DNA from: Thermoplasmata archaeon
GTDB taxonomy: Archaea; Thermoplasmatota; Thermoplasmata; Lutacidiplasmatales; UBA184
Length of the DNA: 64,000 nt
NCBI GenBank assembly: GCA_030038095.1
Contig: JASHPK010000033.1
Span: 1 to 64,000, forward strand
Direction of reading: 5' to 3'
A program made the translations under genes and the position numbers. The notes under the pieces are model-generated. The model saw only the letters and a list, made by a program, of their open reading frames with translations. It ran no database searches and was not told the DNA's origin. This document shows positions 49,664-58,913 of this stretch, in pieces (within the stretch, counting starts at the first letter, position 1; each line of letters begins with the position of its first letter).

Positions 49664-50931
49664 CCGGCGCCCGGGACCCCCTTCAGGTGAAGTACTCCGA
49701 GGCGACGAACGGACTGCGGATCGCCCGCCAGACCTCGCCCCCGGGCGCCGCCAGCATCTCCGCGACCTACGTCGGGCCCGCCGGCTGGGGCTTCGATCCC
49801 CCGAGTCGCGGGGGTCTCGCGCGACTCGTGAACCAGCTCGTGACGAGCGCCGCGGGGCGACACGATCGGATCGCCCTCGCGCGCCTCCTCGACCGGGCGG
49901 GGGCCACGCTGACCCGCCAATGTGCTCCCGAATCGGCCGAAGTGACGATCTGGGGGCCGGCGGACGAGGGGGAGCTCCTGCTCCGGCTCCTCGCCGACGT
50001 CGTCCTGCGCCCCCGGTTCGATGCGGAGGACGTGGCGCGGGTCCGTCGGCAGGCGCTCGAACGGCAGCTGCGCGAGCTCACCCAGCCGGCGGCCCGGGCG
50101 GACCGGGAGCTCATGGAGAGCCTCTTTCCCGTCGGACACCCCTACCGGTCCACGGGGACCGGCGACCGCCGCAGCCTGGCGCGGATCCGACCGGAGGACC
50201 TGACCGCGTTCCACCGGGGTCATTACGTCGGTTCTGAGGGGCTCCTCGTGGTCACGGCCCCGGCGGGACACCGGGAGATCGAGCGGATCGTCCGGCGCGA
50301 GTTTTCGGAGATCTCGGACGCGTCGCCTCCGGTCCTAGACTTCCCTCACGCGAGCCTCCCTCGGGCCGCGGAGCACCGGGTGGAGCTCCGCGGACACTCG
50401 CAGGTCGAGATCCGGCTCGGCGGGTCGTCGATCCCCCGGTCGGCTCCGGAGTACCCGGCGGCGTTCCTCGCGAACGAGGTCCTCGGGGGCCGCCCGCTGC
50501 TCTCTCGACTCTTCCAGCGGGTGCGCGAGCGGGGGGGACTCGCCTACCACGCCACGAGCGAGCTCGAGGCGATGCGCTTCGGGGGGTACTGGGCGGCCCA
50601 GGCGGGCACCGGCCCGGACCGTTGGTCGAAGGTCGTTCCCATGCTCCGTTCGGAGCTCCGACGCCTCGACTCCGCCGAGGTGCCGGGGCGCGAGCTCGAC
50701 GCGATCCGCGAGAGCGCGATCGGCGAGATCCCCCTCTCGCTCGAGTCGACGGCGGAAGCGCACGAGCTCGCCATCGAGCTCGCCTACCATCGGCTGCCCG
50801 AGGACTACCTGATCCGCTGGCCGGCCCGCTTGCGGGAGGTTCCACCGGGGGAGGTGCGAGAGGCGGCCGCCGTCGCCCTCGACGGCGCTCGCGCTTCCCT
50901 CATCCTCGTCGGGCCCCTGAACGGGCGGTGA
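49660..50931 (+). CDS. M16-family peptidase (non-catalytic-type partner)
   Basis: M16 fold without HxxEH: GLARLVNQLVTSAAGRHDRIALARLLDRAGATL...RERGGLAYHATSELEAMRFGGYW; overlaps the upstream M16 gene. Confidence 0.9.
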   Translation: MTGARDPLQVKYSEATNGLRIARQTSPPGAASISATYVGPAGWGFDPPSRGGLARLVNQLVTSAAGRHDRIALARLLDRAGATLTRQCAPESAEVTIWGPADEGELLLRLLADVVLRPRFDAEDVARVRRQALERQLRELTQPAARADRELMESLFPVGHPYRSTGTGDRRSLARIRPEDLTAFHRGHYVGSEGLLVVTAPAGHREIERIVRREFSEISDASPPVLDFPHASLPRAAEHRVELRGHSQVEIRLGGSSIPRSAPEYPAAFLANEVLGGRPLLSRLFQRVRERGGLAYHATSELEAMRFGGYWAAQAGTGPDRWSKVVPMLRSELRRLDSAEVPGRELDAIRESAIGEIPLSLESTAEAHELAIELAYHRLPEDYLIRWPARLREVPPGEVREAAAVALDGARASLILVGPLNGR

Positions 50932-51026
50932 TCCCCGGGGTCACGCGTCCGGAACCGTTCCGCGACTCACCGGGACGACACGATTCTGGGCATACGCATT
51001 AATACGGGTGATTGTGTCGGGAACCC

Positions 51027-51284
51027 ATGCGAGGACGTGGACGGACCGAACTCCCGGCTCAGGGAATGCTCCGGAAGAACATCACGATCACTCCCGAGGA
51101 GAGCGAGTTCCTCGACCGCCATCCCGAGATCAATCAGAGCGCGTTGTTCCGGCAGATCGTCGAGAGCCTGATGCTCGCGGAGCGATCCCCCAGCGTCGCC
51201 TCGACGCAGCAGGTGCGTCTCGGCAAGGCCGTGTACCGGTCCGGCGCGATCATGTTCCAGAAGCCGGGCGACCGGCGTCCGTAG
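51027..51284 (+). CDS. small ribbon-helix-helix-like protein
   Basis: LRKNITITPEESEFLDRHPEINQSALFRQIVESLMLAER; TATA cattaatac about 26 nt upstream of ATG 51027. Confidence 0.65.
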   Translation: MRGRGRTELPAQGMLRKNITITPEESEFLDRHPEINQSALFRQIVESLMLAERSPSVASTQQVRLGKAVYRSGAIMFQKPGDRRP

Positions 51285-52143
51285 ACCCCCCGGTTCCCCC
51301 TCGGCTCCGCTCGGGAGCGAGCGACTCCCGGAGCCGCGGCCCGAGCCCCGCGAAGGCGGGTATCCCGGCGTCGGCCGCGCGGGCGTACACGATCCCCTCC
51401 GCCCCCGGCGAGAGACGGTAGGCGGACTGCGCGGTCGGCCCGTCGAGGCCGACTAGCGCGTGGCGCGAGAGGATGTGACCGAACGCCCAACTCCGTCGGA
51501 TGGCGAGGTCCGTGAAGTGCGGGGCGTAGTGGCCGCCGCCGACGGCGACCGCGATCCGGTCCCCGGCGGTGGTCTCGATGGACGGCAAGAGCTCGGAGAG
51601 CAACTTCACGGCCTCGTCGGGAGGATCCGGCAGGTGCCCGTACCCGATCTCCACGAACAGCGACGGGAGCCCGAGCCACGGGCCGTGATGGGTCGACTCG
51701 TAGCACGCCCGCAGGCCGATCGCCGGGGCGCGCTCGGACATGCGACGGAGCAGCGCCACCATGAGCCCCGGATCGGTCGGCGAAAGGGCGCGGGGGCTGC
51801 CGCCGATCTCGGCCGTCGGCCCGGGGTTCCCGAGCGGGTGCACGGTGAGGCACGGGAGGTTCTGCTCGCTCCGGTGGATCGAGGGGAACACGAGGGAGAT
51901 CCCCTCGGCGATGAGCTGCGGGGGAAGTCGCCGATCGAGCCGCTCATCGTGGACGTGGGGGCCCGGACGTCGGAGCATCAGGGCGTGGGCGGAGAGCTCT
52001 CGCACGGCGGCGCCGTCCACATGTTCCCCCGTGGGGCGGGGGGTTCCCCATCGTTCGGCGACTCGCCGGGCGACCGGGTCGGGCTCGCTGACGACGAGGA
52101 GATACCGCAGCACGTCGCGGAGCTGCACGCCGGCCGAACTCAT
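51250..52143 (-). CDS. dtdA: archaeal D-aminoacyl-tRNA deacylase (GEK1/DtdA type)
   Basis: ACYESTHHGPWLGLPSLFVEIG and AVGGGHYAPHFTDLAIRRSWAFGHILSRHAL. Confidence 0.92.
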   Translation of the reverse strand: MSSAGVQLRDVLRYLLVVSEPDPVARRVAERWGTPRPTGEHVDGAAVRELSAHALMLRRPGPHVHDERLDRRLPPQLIAEGISLVFPSIHRSEQNLPCLTVHPLGNPGPTAEIGGSPRALSPTDPGLMVALLRRMSERAPAIGLRACYESTHHGPWLGLPSLFVEIGYGHLPDPPDEAVKLLSELLPSIETTAGDRIAVAVGGGHYAPHFTDLAIRRSWAFGHILSRHALVGLDGPTAQSAYRLSPGAEGIVYARAADAGIPAFAGLGPRLRESLAPERSRGGTGGSTDAGRPASGT

Positions 52144-52204
52144 GACTCCCCGCCCCCGGCCGCCGCTCGGACCGTGACCCGAGCGGTCCCGGCCGACCGG
52201 TCGT

Positions 52205-54967
52205 TCACGACGAGGGACGACGGGGACGATCCCGATCCGGGCGGAGGGCGAGCAATCCGGCAGCGATGCCGATGGCCCCGGCGGCGCCGAGCAGGACGGC
52301 CGAGATCGTGGGATTCCAGCGTCCGGAGGAGGCGGTCGGCGTCGGGCAGGGCGAGTAGGTGATCGCCTCGCTCACCGGGCTCCCGTCGACGACCAGCGTC
52401 CCGTTCGACGGGCTCGCCCGACACCCGGGGAGCGGGCCCACCGCGAAATCGTACGAGCCGTTGGGTTCTTGAAAGGCGATCGGAGCCCCGACGATCCCCG
52501 CCCCCAGGCTGCCGTTGAGGTAGACGTCCCACGAGACGCTGCACGCGCCCACCTCCGTGAACGTGACCGCGTACACCTCGGGCGTGGGGGTGATGGGCGT
52601 GAACCGGACCGAGATCTCCACGGCCCCGCCGTCGACCGGAACGGAACCGGCGTCGGGAGACGCCACGTACTCGTCCGGTCCCGAGATCGTGTAACTGTAC
52701 GTCCCGTTTGTCGCTGGCAGCGAGATCGGCGTCCCGGCCGTCGCGGTGTGCAGGTAACCGTCGAGGCTCACCGACCAAGAGCCCGTCGTGAGCCCCGTTT
52801 CCGAGAAGTTGAGGGGATAGGCGGCGAGGGACTGGGCGGGTTCGAGGACCGTGAGCGCATCGCTCCCGAAGTCCGCGACCTCCATCGCCCCGGTCGTCGC
52901 ATTGGCGACCAGAGCCTCCGGAGCGCTCTCCGCAGGCAGGGACGTGACCGGCTGCAGGGTGCCGGCCGAGAATACGCCCACGTCCCCGGCGATCAGGTTC
53001 GCGGTCAGCACCTCCTCGGTCTCGGGATCCAGGGTGATCGCGTACGGGAAATCCCCGGTCGGAGGATTGGCGACGATCGCACCCGAGAGGTCCGAGATCG
53101 CCACGACCCCCCCGACCAGGCTTACGGCGTCCGGTTCCGCGGCGGCCGGTCGCGCCAGGCCGGGCATCAGGTCCGGACCCGACTCGTATGCCCCGAGCTC
53201 TCCGACGTCGATCTCCCCGGATCCCGGATCGTAGGTGAGAGAGAGCGGGGTCCCCGGGAAGTAGTCCCAGGAAAGGGCGGTGAGATCGTCCGGGCGGATC
53301 ACCCCGACGCTCGAGTTCAGCGAGTCGGCCACGTAGACCTCGGCGGTTCCGCCGTCGTACGCGAGCGCGATCGGCCCGAGCTCGTTCGGGACCGTGGCGA
53401 CGACTTGCTCGCTCGTCGTGGAGATCGCGCTCACGTCGTTCGAAAGGTAGTTCGCGACCCACACCTCCTGGTCCGTCGGATCGAACGCGAGCCCGTCGGG
53501 GTACTCGCCGACCGGGACCGAGGCCACGGGAGCGAGGGTGGCTCCGTTGAACACGCTGACGTTGTCGGATGCCGCGTTCGCCACATAGACGTCCTGGGAA
53601 AGGGCGTCGAAGGCCATCGCGTCGGGTCCCGAGCCGACGGGCACGATTCCCACGGCCTCGCCGCTGGACACGGACCAGACGGTGAGGTCGGACGTGTACT
53701 CGTCCGCGATCAGGAGGTCCCCATTCGCGGGATCGAGGAGCAGGGCATCGGGACCCGCGCCCGAGACGGGAACGGAGACGAGGGTCCCGTTCGAGAGTGA
53801 GAGACGGTCGAGCGAGGTGCCGCACGAGTTCGCGATCTCGAGAAGGTCGGTCGCGGCGTCGATCGCCAGGGACTGGGGGCACGACCCCACGAACGAGTAG
53901 AGCTGCCGTAACGAGTAGTTCTGGGGATACACCGCATCGATCGGATCCTCGCCGGTCCAGTTCGAACCCTTCCAGACCACGGCGACGACCGCTCCACTCG
54001 AGGGGTCGTAGACGAGACCTTCCGGCGTCGCCGGGACCAGGACCGGACCGGTCCAGCCGTTCGATGCGTTCACAAGCGTGACCGCCCCGGCGTCGAAGCA
54101 GGCGCAGTGGACGGGTCCCCCGTCGACCACGGTCACTTCGTCCTGCGGATCGTAGGCGATGGAGCTTCCTCCCCCGATCCCCAGGATCGAGCCCGAGACG
54201 CTCGGGGCGCCCGGATCGATCCACTCCACCTCGGGCCAATTGTCGGAAGCGTTGTCCCCGGTAAGGTACAGCTCCTGGTTCCCGGGATCGTACGCCACCG
54301 CCGTCGTCTCGAGCCCCGTGGTCATCGAGGAGACGACGGAAAGCGAGCTCGGATCGAGGAAGGTCACGTTGAGCGAGAGCTCATTCGCGACGGCGACCTC
54401 GCCCGTCGCGTTATCGAAGCCAATCGCGGACGGAAAGGCCCCGACTTCGATCGTGGCTACCACCTGAAGGGAGGAGACGCTGACGACACTCACGTCGTTC
54501 GACCCGGAGTTCGCGACGAACAGTTCCCCGAGGCTCGGGAGCACGACAATCGCGTCGGGCATCGTCCCCACCGCGACGCTGGCGATGACGCCGAGGGGCG
54601 GAGCGCCGACGACCACGAGCAGGTCCGGATACTCCGCCACGAACGTCTCCCCCGTGGCGGGATCGAAGACCGCCGGCGATGGAGAGTCGCCGGGAAGCCC
54701 CAGCGACTCGTTGGTGACGGAGAAGGTCCGGGGTCCCGTTTCGTCCGGCTCGAGGGCCGGGAGGGTGGATCGCGTCGAGTCCCCGGGGGTGAAGGCCCTG
54801 AGGCCGACGGAGGCCAACGGGGTCGCGCCCCCCGAGTGGGTGCCCGAGAACTCCGTACCGGCGACGCTCCCCATCGAGAAGAGGAGCAGGGCGGTCACGA
54901 GAGCTACGCGGCACGGAGCCGTTCGCCCTCCCGCTCTCGGCTGGAAGCGCCCGCGATCAGGATTCAT
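52205..54967 (-). CDS. secreted/anchored YVTN-type beta-propeller surface protein
   Basis: Signal-like N-terminus; repeated VANSGSNDVSVVSV / VANAASDNVSVFNG / VANYLSNDVSAIST blades; two Ig-like domains; C-terminal TM plus basic tail. Confidence 0.85.
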   Translation of the reverse strand: MNPDRGRFQPRAGGRTAPCRVALVTALLLFSMGSVAGTEFSGTHSGGATPLASVGLRAFTPGDSTRSTLPALEPDETGPRTFSVTNESLGLPGDSPSPAVFDPATGETFVAEYPDLLVVVGAPPLGVIASVAVGTMPDAIVVLPSLGELFVANSGSNDVSVVSVSSLQVVATIEVGAFPSAIGFDNATGEVAVANELSLNVTFLDPSSLSVVSSMTTGLETTAVAYDPGNQELYLTGDNASDNWPEVEWIDPGAPSVSGSILGIGGGSSIAYDPQDEVTVVDGGPVHCACFDAGAVTLVNASNGWTGPVLVPATPEGLVYDPSSGAVVAVVWKGSNWTGEDPIDAVYPQNYSLRQLYSFVGSCPQSLAIDAATDLLEIANSCGTSLDRLSLSNGTLVSVPVSGAGPDALLLDPANGDLLIADEYTSDLTVWSVSSGEAVGIVPVGSGPDAMAFDALSQDVYVANAASDNVSVFNGATLAPVASVPVGEYPDGLAFDPTDQEVWVANYLSNDVSAISTTSEQVVATVPNELGPIALAYDGGTAEVYVADSLNSSVGVIRPDDLTALSWDYFPGTPLSLTYDPGSGEIDVGELGAYESGPDLMPGLARPAAAEPDAVSLVGGVVAISDLSGAIVANPPTGDFPYAITLDPETEEVLTANLIAGDVGVFSAGTLQPVTSLPAESAPEALVANATTGAMEVADFGSDALTVLEPAQSLAAYPLNFSETGLTTGSWSVSLDGYLHTATAGTPISLPATNGTYSYTISGPDEYVASPDAGSVPVDGGAVEISVRFTPITPTPEVYAVTFTEVGACSVSWDVYLNGSLGAGIVGAPIAFQEPNGSYDFAVGPLPGCRASPSNGTLVVDGSPVSEAITYSPCPTPTASSGRWNPTISAVLLGAAGAIGIAAGLLALRPDRDRPRRPSS

Positions 54968-55170
54968 GCGATGCGGTAGAATTGAGCGTCGGACCGGTCA
55001 TAAGTCTTGATGGGGGTCGCGAAGCCGCCCGGAGGGTTCTTCCGTGGCGGAAGCCCAAGGGGCCCCCCGCCCAAAGGCTCTCCCGCGAAGAGAGTCCGCG
55101 GCGGGACCGAGACACTGCGGCGCACGGGCTTCCCAGAACTTAATTGACCCCGGCGAAGTTCTTAGGTGGG

Positions 55171-55201
55171 CCCTCCGTTCGGGGTCCGTCCGAGCGGAGG
55201 G
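55171..55201 (+). promoter_or_regulatory. 12-bp stem-loop in leader of the ADP-forming acyl-CoA synthetase, overlapping a putative SD
   Basis: CCCTCCGTTCGG-ggtccgt-CCGAGCGGAGGG, 20 nt before ATG 55221; TATA-like acttaattg at about 55139-55147. Confidence 0.55.
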
Positions 55202-55220
55202 GGGCCGAGAATCCGAGACC

Positions 55221-58034
55221 ATGGTGACGCTCAATCTGGACAAGCTCTTCGATCCGAAGAGCATCGCCGTCATCGGCGCGAGTGACCAGGAGGGGACCGT
55301 CGGGGCCGCCCTCACGAAGAACCTCGCGAAGGGCGAGTACGGCGGCCGCGTCTATCTGATCAACAACCACCGCGCGGAGGTCATGGGCCTCAAGGCGTAT
55401 CCCTCGATCGGGCTCGTGCCGGAGCCGGTCGACCTCGCGCTGGTGGCCACTCCCGCGAAGACGGTCCCCGCGGTGGTCGAGGAGTGCGGCCGCGCCGGCG
55501 TGAAGACCGTAGTGATCCTCTCCGCGGGCTTCAAGGAGGTCGGTCCGGCGGGTAAGGCCCTCGAGGACCAGGTCCTCGAGATCGCGATCCGGTACGGGAT
55601 CCGGGTCGTGGGGCCGAACTGCCTCGGGATCGCCCGACCGTCCCTGCACCTCAACGCGACCTTTCTGGGCCGGATCCCGAAGCCCGGCAGCGTCGCGTTC
55701 CTCTCGCAGAGCGGCGCGCTCGGGTCCGCGATCCTCGACGTCGCGATCCACGAGAACGTCGGGTTCTCGAGCTTCGTCTCGGTCGGCTCGATGATCGACG
55801 TCGACTTCGGGGACCTCATCGACTACTTCGGGAGCGATCCGGCCACCCGGAGCATTCTGATGTACGTCGAGGGGGTCACGAACGCGCGCAAGTTCATGAG
55901 CGCGGCCCGGCACTTCGCCCGGACCAAGCCGATCGTCGTGGTGAAGGCGGGACGGTTCAGCGAAAGCGCGAAGGCGGTGGCCTCGCACACGGGGTCGTTG
56001 TCGGGCGAGGACCAGGTCTACGACGCCGCGTTCAAGCGCGCCGGGATCGTCCGGGTCGAGGAGATCGCGGAGCTGTTCAACGCCGCCGAGGTGCTGAGCA
56101 CCCAGCCCCTCCCGAAAGGTCCCAATCTCGCCGTCGTGACGAACGCGGGCGGCCCGGGGATCATGACCGCGGACGCGCTGATCGCCCAAGGAGGGAAGAT
56201 CGCCTCCCTCAGCCCGAAGACGATGGAGATCCTGAACGCGGCGATGCCCCCGCACTGGAGCCGGGGGAACCCGGTCGACGTCATCGGCGACGCCGGACCC
56301 GAGCGCTACCGCGTGGCGCTCGAAGCGTGCCTCGCCGACGAGAACGTCGACGGCGTGATCATCCTGATGACCCAGCAGGCGATCGTCAAGCCCATCGCGG
56401 TCGCGCAGACGATCGTCGAGGTCCTGCACGGCAAGTCGTTCCCGAACAAGACCGTCCTCTCCTCGTTCATCGGCCGCAGCGACATGGAGGAGGCTCGCAA
56501 CCTCCTGCACGCGAACAACATCCCGACCTATTCGACCCCCGAGGAGGCGGTGCGGACGTACATGACGATGCACCAGTACCGCCGCAACATCGAGCTCCTC
56601 TACGAGACCCCCGAGGAGCTCCCGGTCCACTCGCTTCCCCCGAAGCGCCCGATCTCCGCGCTCATCCAGAAGGTGGCCCGCGAGGGCCGCGAGATCCTCA
56701 CCGAGGATGAGGCGAAACGGCTCCTCCGGTACTACGACTTCCCCGTCGTCCCGACCGTGGTCGCCACGAGCGCCGACGAGGCGGCGGCGACCGCCCGCAA
56801 CCTCGGCTACCCGGTGGTGCTCAAGATCCTCTCCCCCGACATCGTCCACAAATCCGAGGCAGGAGGGGTCATCCTCGACGTGGGCTCCGAGACGGAGGTC
56901 CGGCGGGACTTCGACGAACTGCTCACCCGCGCGAAGGCGTACCGGCCCAACGCGCGGATCACCGGCGTCACGGTCCAGCCGATGATCAGCCAGCGGGGTC
57001 AGGAGATCATCATCGGCGCGAAGACCGACCCGCTCTTCGGCCCGATCATCCTGTTCGGGATGGGCGGGGTGGGCGTCGAGCTGTTCCGGGACGCCGCCAT
57101 CGGGATGCCGCCGCTGAACACGACTCTCATCCGCCGGATGCTCGAGGAGACGAAAGTCTACCAGCTCCTCAAGGGGTACCGGGGGCAACCGGGGGCGAAC
57201 CTCGAACTCCTCGAGCGCACCCTCCTGCTCTTCTCCCAGCTCCTGGTCGATTTCCCGCAGATCAAGGAGGTCGACATCAATCCCCTCCTCATCAACGAGG
57301 ACAGCGTCCACGTCCTCGACGCGCGCGTGGTCATCGACAAGGTCCTCGCGGCGACCGAGCACGAGCCCCACGCCCACCTCGTGATCAGCCCCTACCCCAC
57401 CAAGTACGAGACCCGCTGGACCCTCCGTTCCGGGGACGAGGTCCTGCTCCGCCCGATCAAGCCCGAGGACGAGCCGCTGTGGCTCGAGATGTTCCAGGCG
57501 TTCTCGGAGGAGTCGATCCGCTACCGCTTCTTCCAAGTGATCAAGAACACGCCGCACGAGATGCGGGTGCGCTACTGCAACATCGACTACGACCGGGAGA
57601 TCGCGATCGTCGCGGAACAGACGAAGGAGGGGCGGCGACGCCTCCTCGGGGTCTGCCGCATCAGCCTCGAGCCCGACGGGAAGGCGGGCGAGCTCGCGAT
57701 CATCCTCGCCGACGACGTCCAGCGCCTGGGACTCGGGACGAAGATGGTCGACTGGTCCCTCGAGGTCGCGGACGACATGGGGGTCGAGCGCGTCTACTCG
57801 GTGATGCTCTCGGACAACTTCCGCGCCCAGGGGCTGATGCGCAAGATGGGATTCCGCCTCCAGATCCAGGACGGCGGCGAGGTGCACGCGTCCCTCGACC
57901 TGCGGCCCGTGACCCCGACCGCTCCGGCGAAGCCGGTGCCCAGCGCGAATCCCCGCGAGCCCCTGCCCGAAGCGAAGATCCCGCCGACGGCCGCGGCCGG
58001 GTCGGCGGCGTCCGCCGGGTCCTCCCCGAAGTGA
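55221..58034 (+). CDS. ADP-forming acyl/acetyl-CoA synthetase (alpha-beta fusion) with C-terminal GNAT acetyltransferase domain
   Basis: CoA-binding (FDPKSIAVIGASDQEGTVG), ligase (GPNCLGIARPS...HTGSLSGED), ATP-grasp (YPVVLKILSPDIVHKSEAGGVIL), GNAT (LRPIKPEDEPLWLEMF...LGLGTKMVDWSLEVADDMG). Confidence 0.93.
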   Translation: MVTLNLDKLFDPKSIAVIGASDQEGTVGAALTKNLAKGEYGGRVYLINNHRAEVMGLKAYPSIGLVPEPVDLALVATPAKTVPAVVEECGRAGVKTVVILSAGFKEVGPAGKALEDQVLEIAIRYGIRVVGPNCLGIARPSLHLNATFLGRIPKPGSVAFLSQSGALGSAILDVAIHENVGFSSFVSVGSMIDVDFGDLIDYFGSDPATRSILMYVEGVTNARKFMSAARHFARTKPIVVVKAGRFSESAKAVASHTGSLSGEDQVYDAAFKRAGIVRVEEIAELFNAAEVLSTQPLPKGPNLAVVTNAGGPGIMTADALIAQGGKIASLSPKTMEILNAAMPPHWSRGNPVDVIGDAGPERYRVALEACLADENVDGVIILMTQQAIVKPIAVAQTIVEVLHGKSFPNKTVLSSFIGRSDMEEARNLLHANNIPTYSTPEEAVRTYMTMHQYRRNIELLYETPEELPVHSLPPKRPISALIQKVAREGREILTEDEAKRLLRYYDFPVVPTVVATSADEAAATARNLGYPVVLKILSPDIVHKSEAGGVILDVGSETEVRRDFDELLTRAKAYRPNARITGVTVQPMISQRGQEIIIGAKTDPLFGPIILFGMGGVGVELFRDAAIGMPPLNTTLIRRMLEETKVYQLLKGYRGQPGANLELLERTLLLFSQLLVDFPQIKEVDINPLLINEDSVHVLDARVVIDKVLAATEHEPHAHLVISPYPTKYETRWTLRSGDEVLLRPIKPEDEPLWLEMFQAFSEESIRYRFFQVIKNTPHEMRVRYCNIDYDREIAIVAEQTKEGRRRLLGVCRISLEPDGKAGELAIILADDVQRLGLGTKMVDWSLEVADDMGVERVYSVMLSDNFRAQGLMRKMGFRLQIQDGGEVHASLDLRPVTPTAPAKPVPSANPREPLPEAKIPPTAAAGSAASAGSSPK

Positions 58035-58070
58035 TCGGCTCGACCCCCCTTCGCGGAGCCGGGAATCCGT

Positions 58071-58913
58071 TCACTCGACCCGCAGGTACTTCGAGGCGAC
58101 CAGCGAGCCGATCGCGACCATCGCGCCAGCGAAGATCGCGACGTACCCGAGGTACGCCCAGTGTGCCGTGCCGCTCAGCACGATGTCCCGGCCGAAGAGC
58201 GCGGCGTAGGTGACCGGGTTGTAGTTCGCGATGGTCTGCATCCACTTCGGGAAGTTGGCGGTGGGAAACAGGGCCCCGCTCGCGAACATGAGGGGCATCG
58301 TGATGAAGTTCGAGATGACGCCCGGAGTCTGCCAGTCGGTGCTCGACGCGGTGATCGCAAGGAACAGGCACGAGAAGCCGAAGCCGAGGAGGGCGAGGCT
58401 GACGACCCAGCCCGTCCACATGAGGGGGTCGCCGTTCAAGCGGACTCCGAAGATCAGCGCGGCGGCGACCATCACCGGGATCTGCACGAGACCGCGGGTC
58501 GCGGACCCGAGCGCCTTCGTGAGGTAGACCGTCACCTTCGAGGTCGGGGTGATCAGGATGCGCTTCATGAAACCGAACCGCTTGTCCTGGATCGTGCTCA
58601 TCGATCCGAACATCCCGATCGACAGCATCGACGTCGCGAGGGTGCCGGGCAGGAGGAACTGGAGGTAGCTCTGGATCTGCACGTGCAACAGTGCGTCGAG
58701 CTCGGAGAGCGGCACGTTCGAAAAACTGCTGCCGAAGAAGGCGAGCCACATGAACGGCTGAACGAAGGTGATGATCAGGACGAACGGGTTGCGGAACGTC
58801 TTCAGCACCTCGCGGGCGTAGAGCCCCGAGAACTGGAGGCCCTGGGGCACCGAGTGCGAGCCCAGGCCATTGCGGGTCGCCGGGACGCTGGTGTACCGGG
58901 TCTCGGTGCTCAC
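58071..58913 (-). CDS. ABC-2 type transporter permease (DrrB-like)
   Basis: LKTFRNPFVLIITFVQPFMWLAFFG...GFMKRILITPTSKVTVYLTKALGSATRGLVQIPVM; overlaps the ATPase gene. Confidence 0.9.
   Translation of the reverse strand: MSTETRYTSVPATRNGLGSHSVPQGLQFSGLYAREVLKTFRNPFVLIITFVQPFMWLAFFGSSFSNVPLSELDALLHVQIQSYLQFLLPGTLATSMLSIGMFGSMSTIQDKRFGFMKRILITPTSKVTVYLTKALGSATRGLVQIPVMVAAALIFGVRLNGDPLMWTGWVVSLALLGFGFSCLFLAITASSTDWQTPGVISNFITMPLMFASGALFPTANFPKWMQTIANYNPVTYAALFGRDIVLSGTAHWAYLGYVAIFAGAMVAIGSLVASKYLRVE

Noticed and set aside
55140-57887. 915-aa minus-strand ORF
   Set aside because: Antisense of the ADP-forming synthetase; composition biased and no motif.
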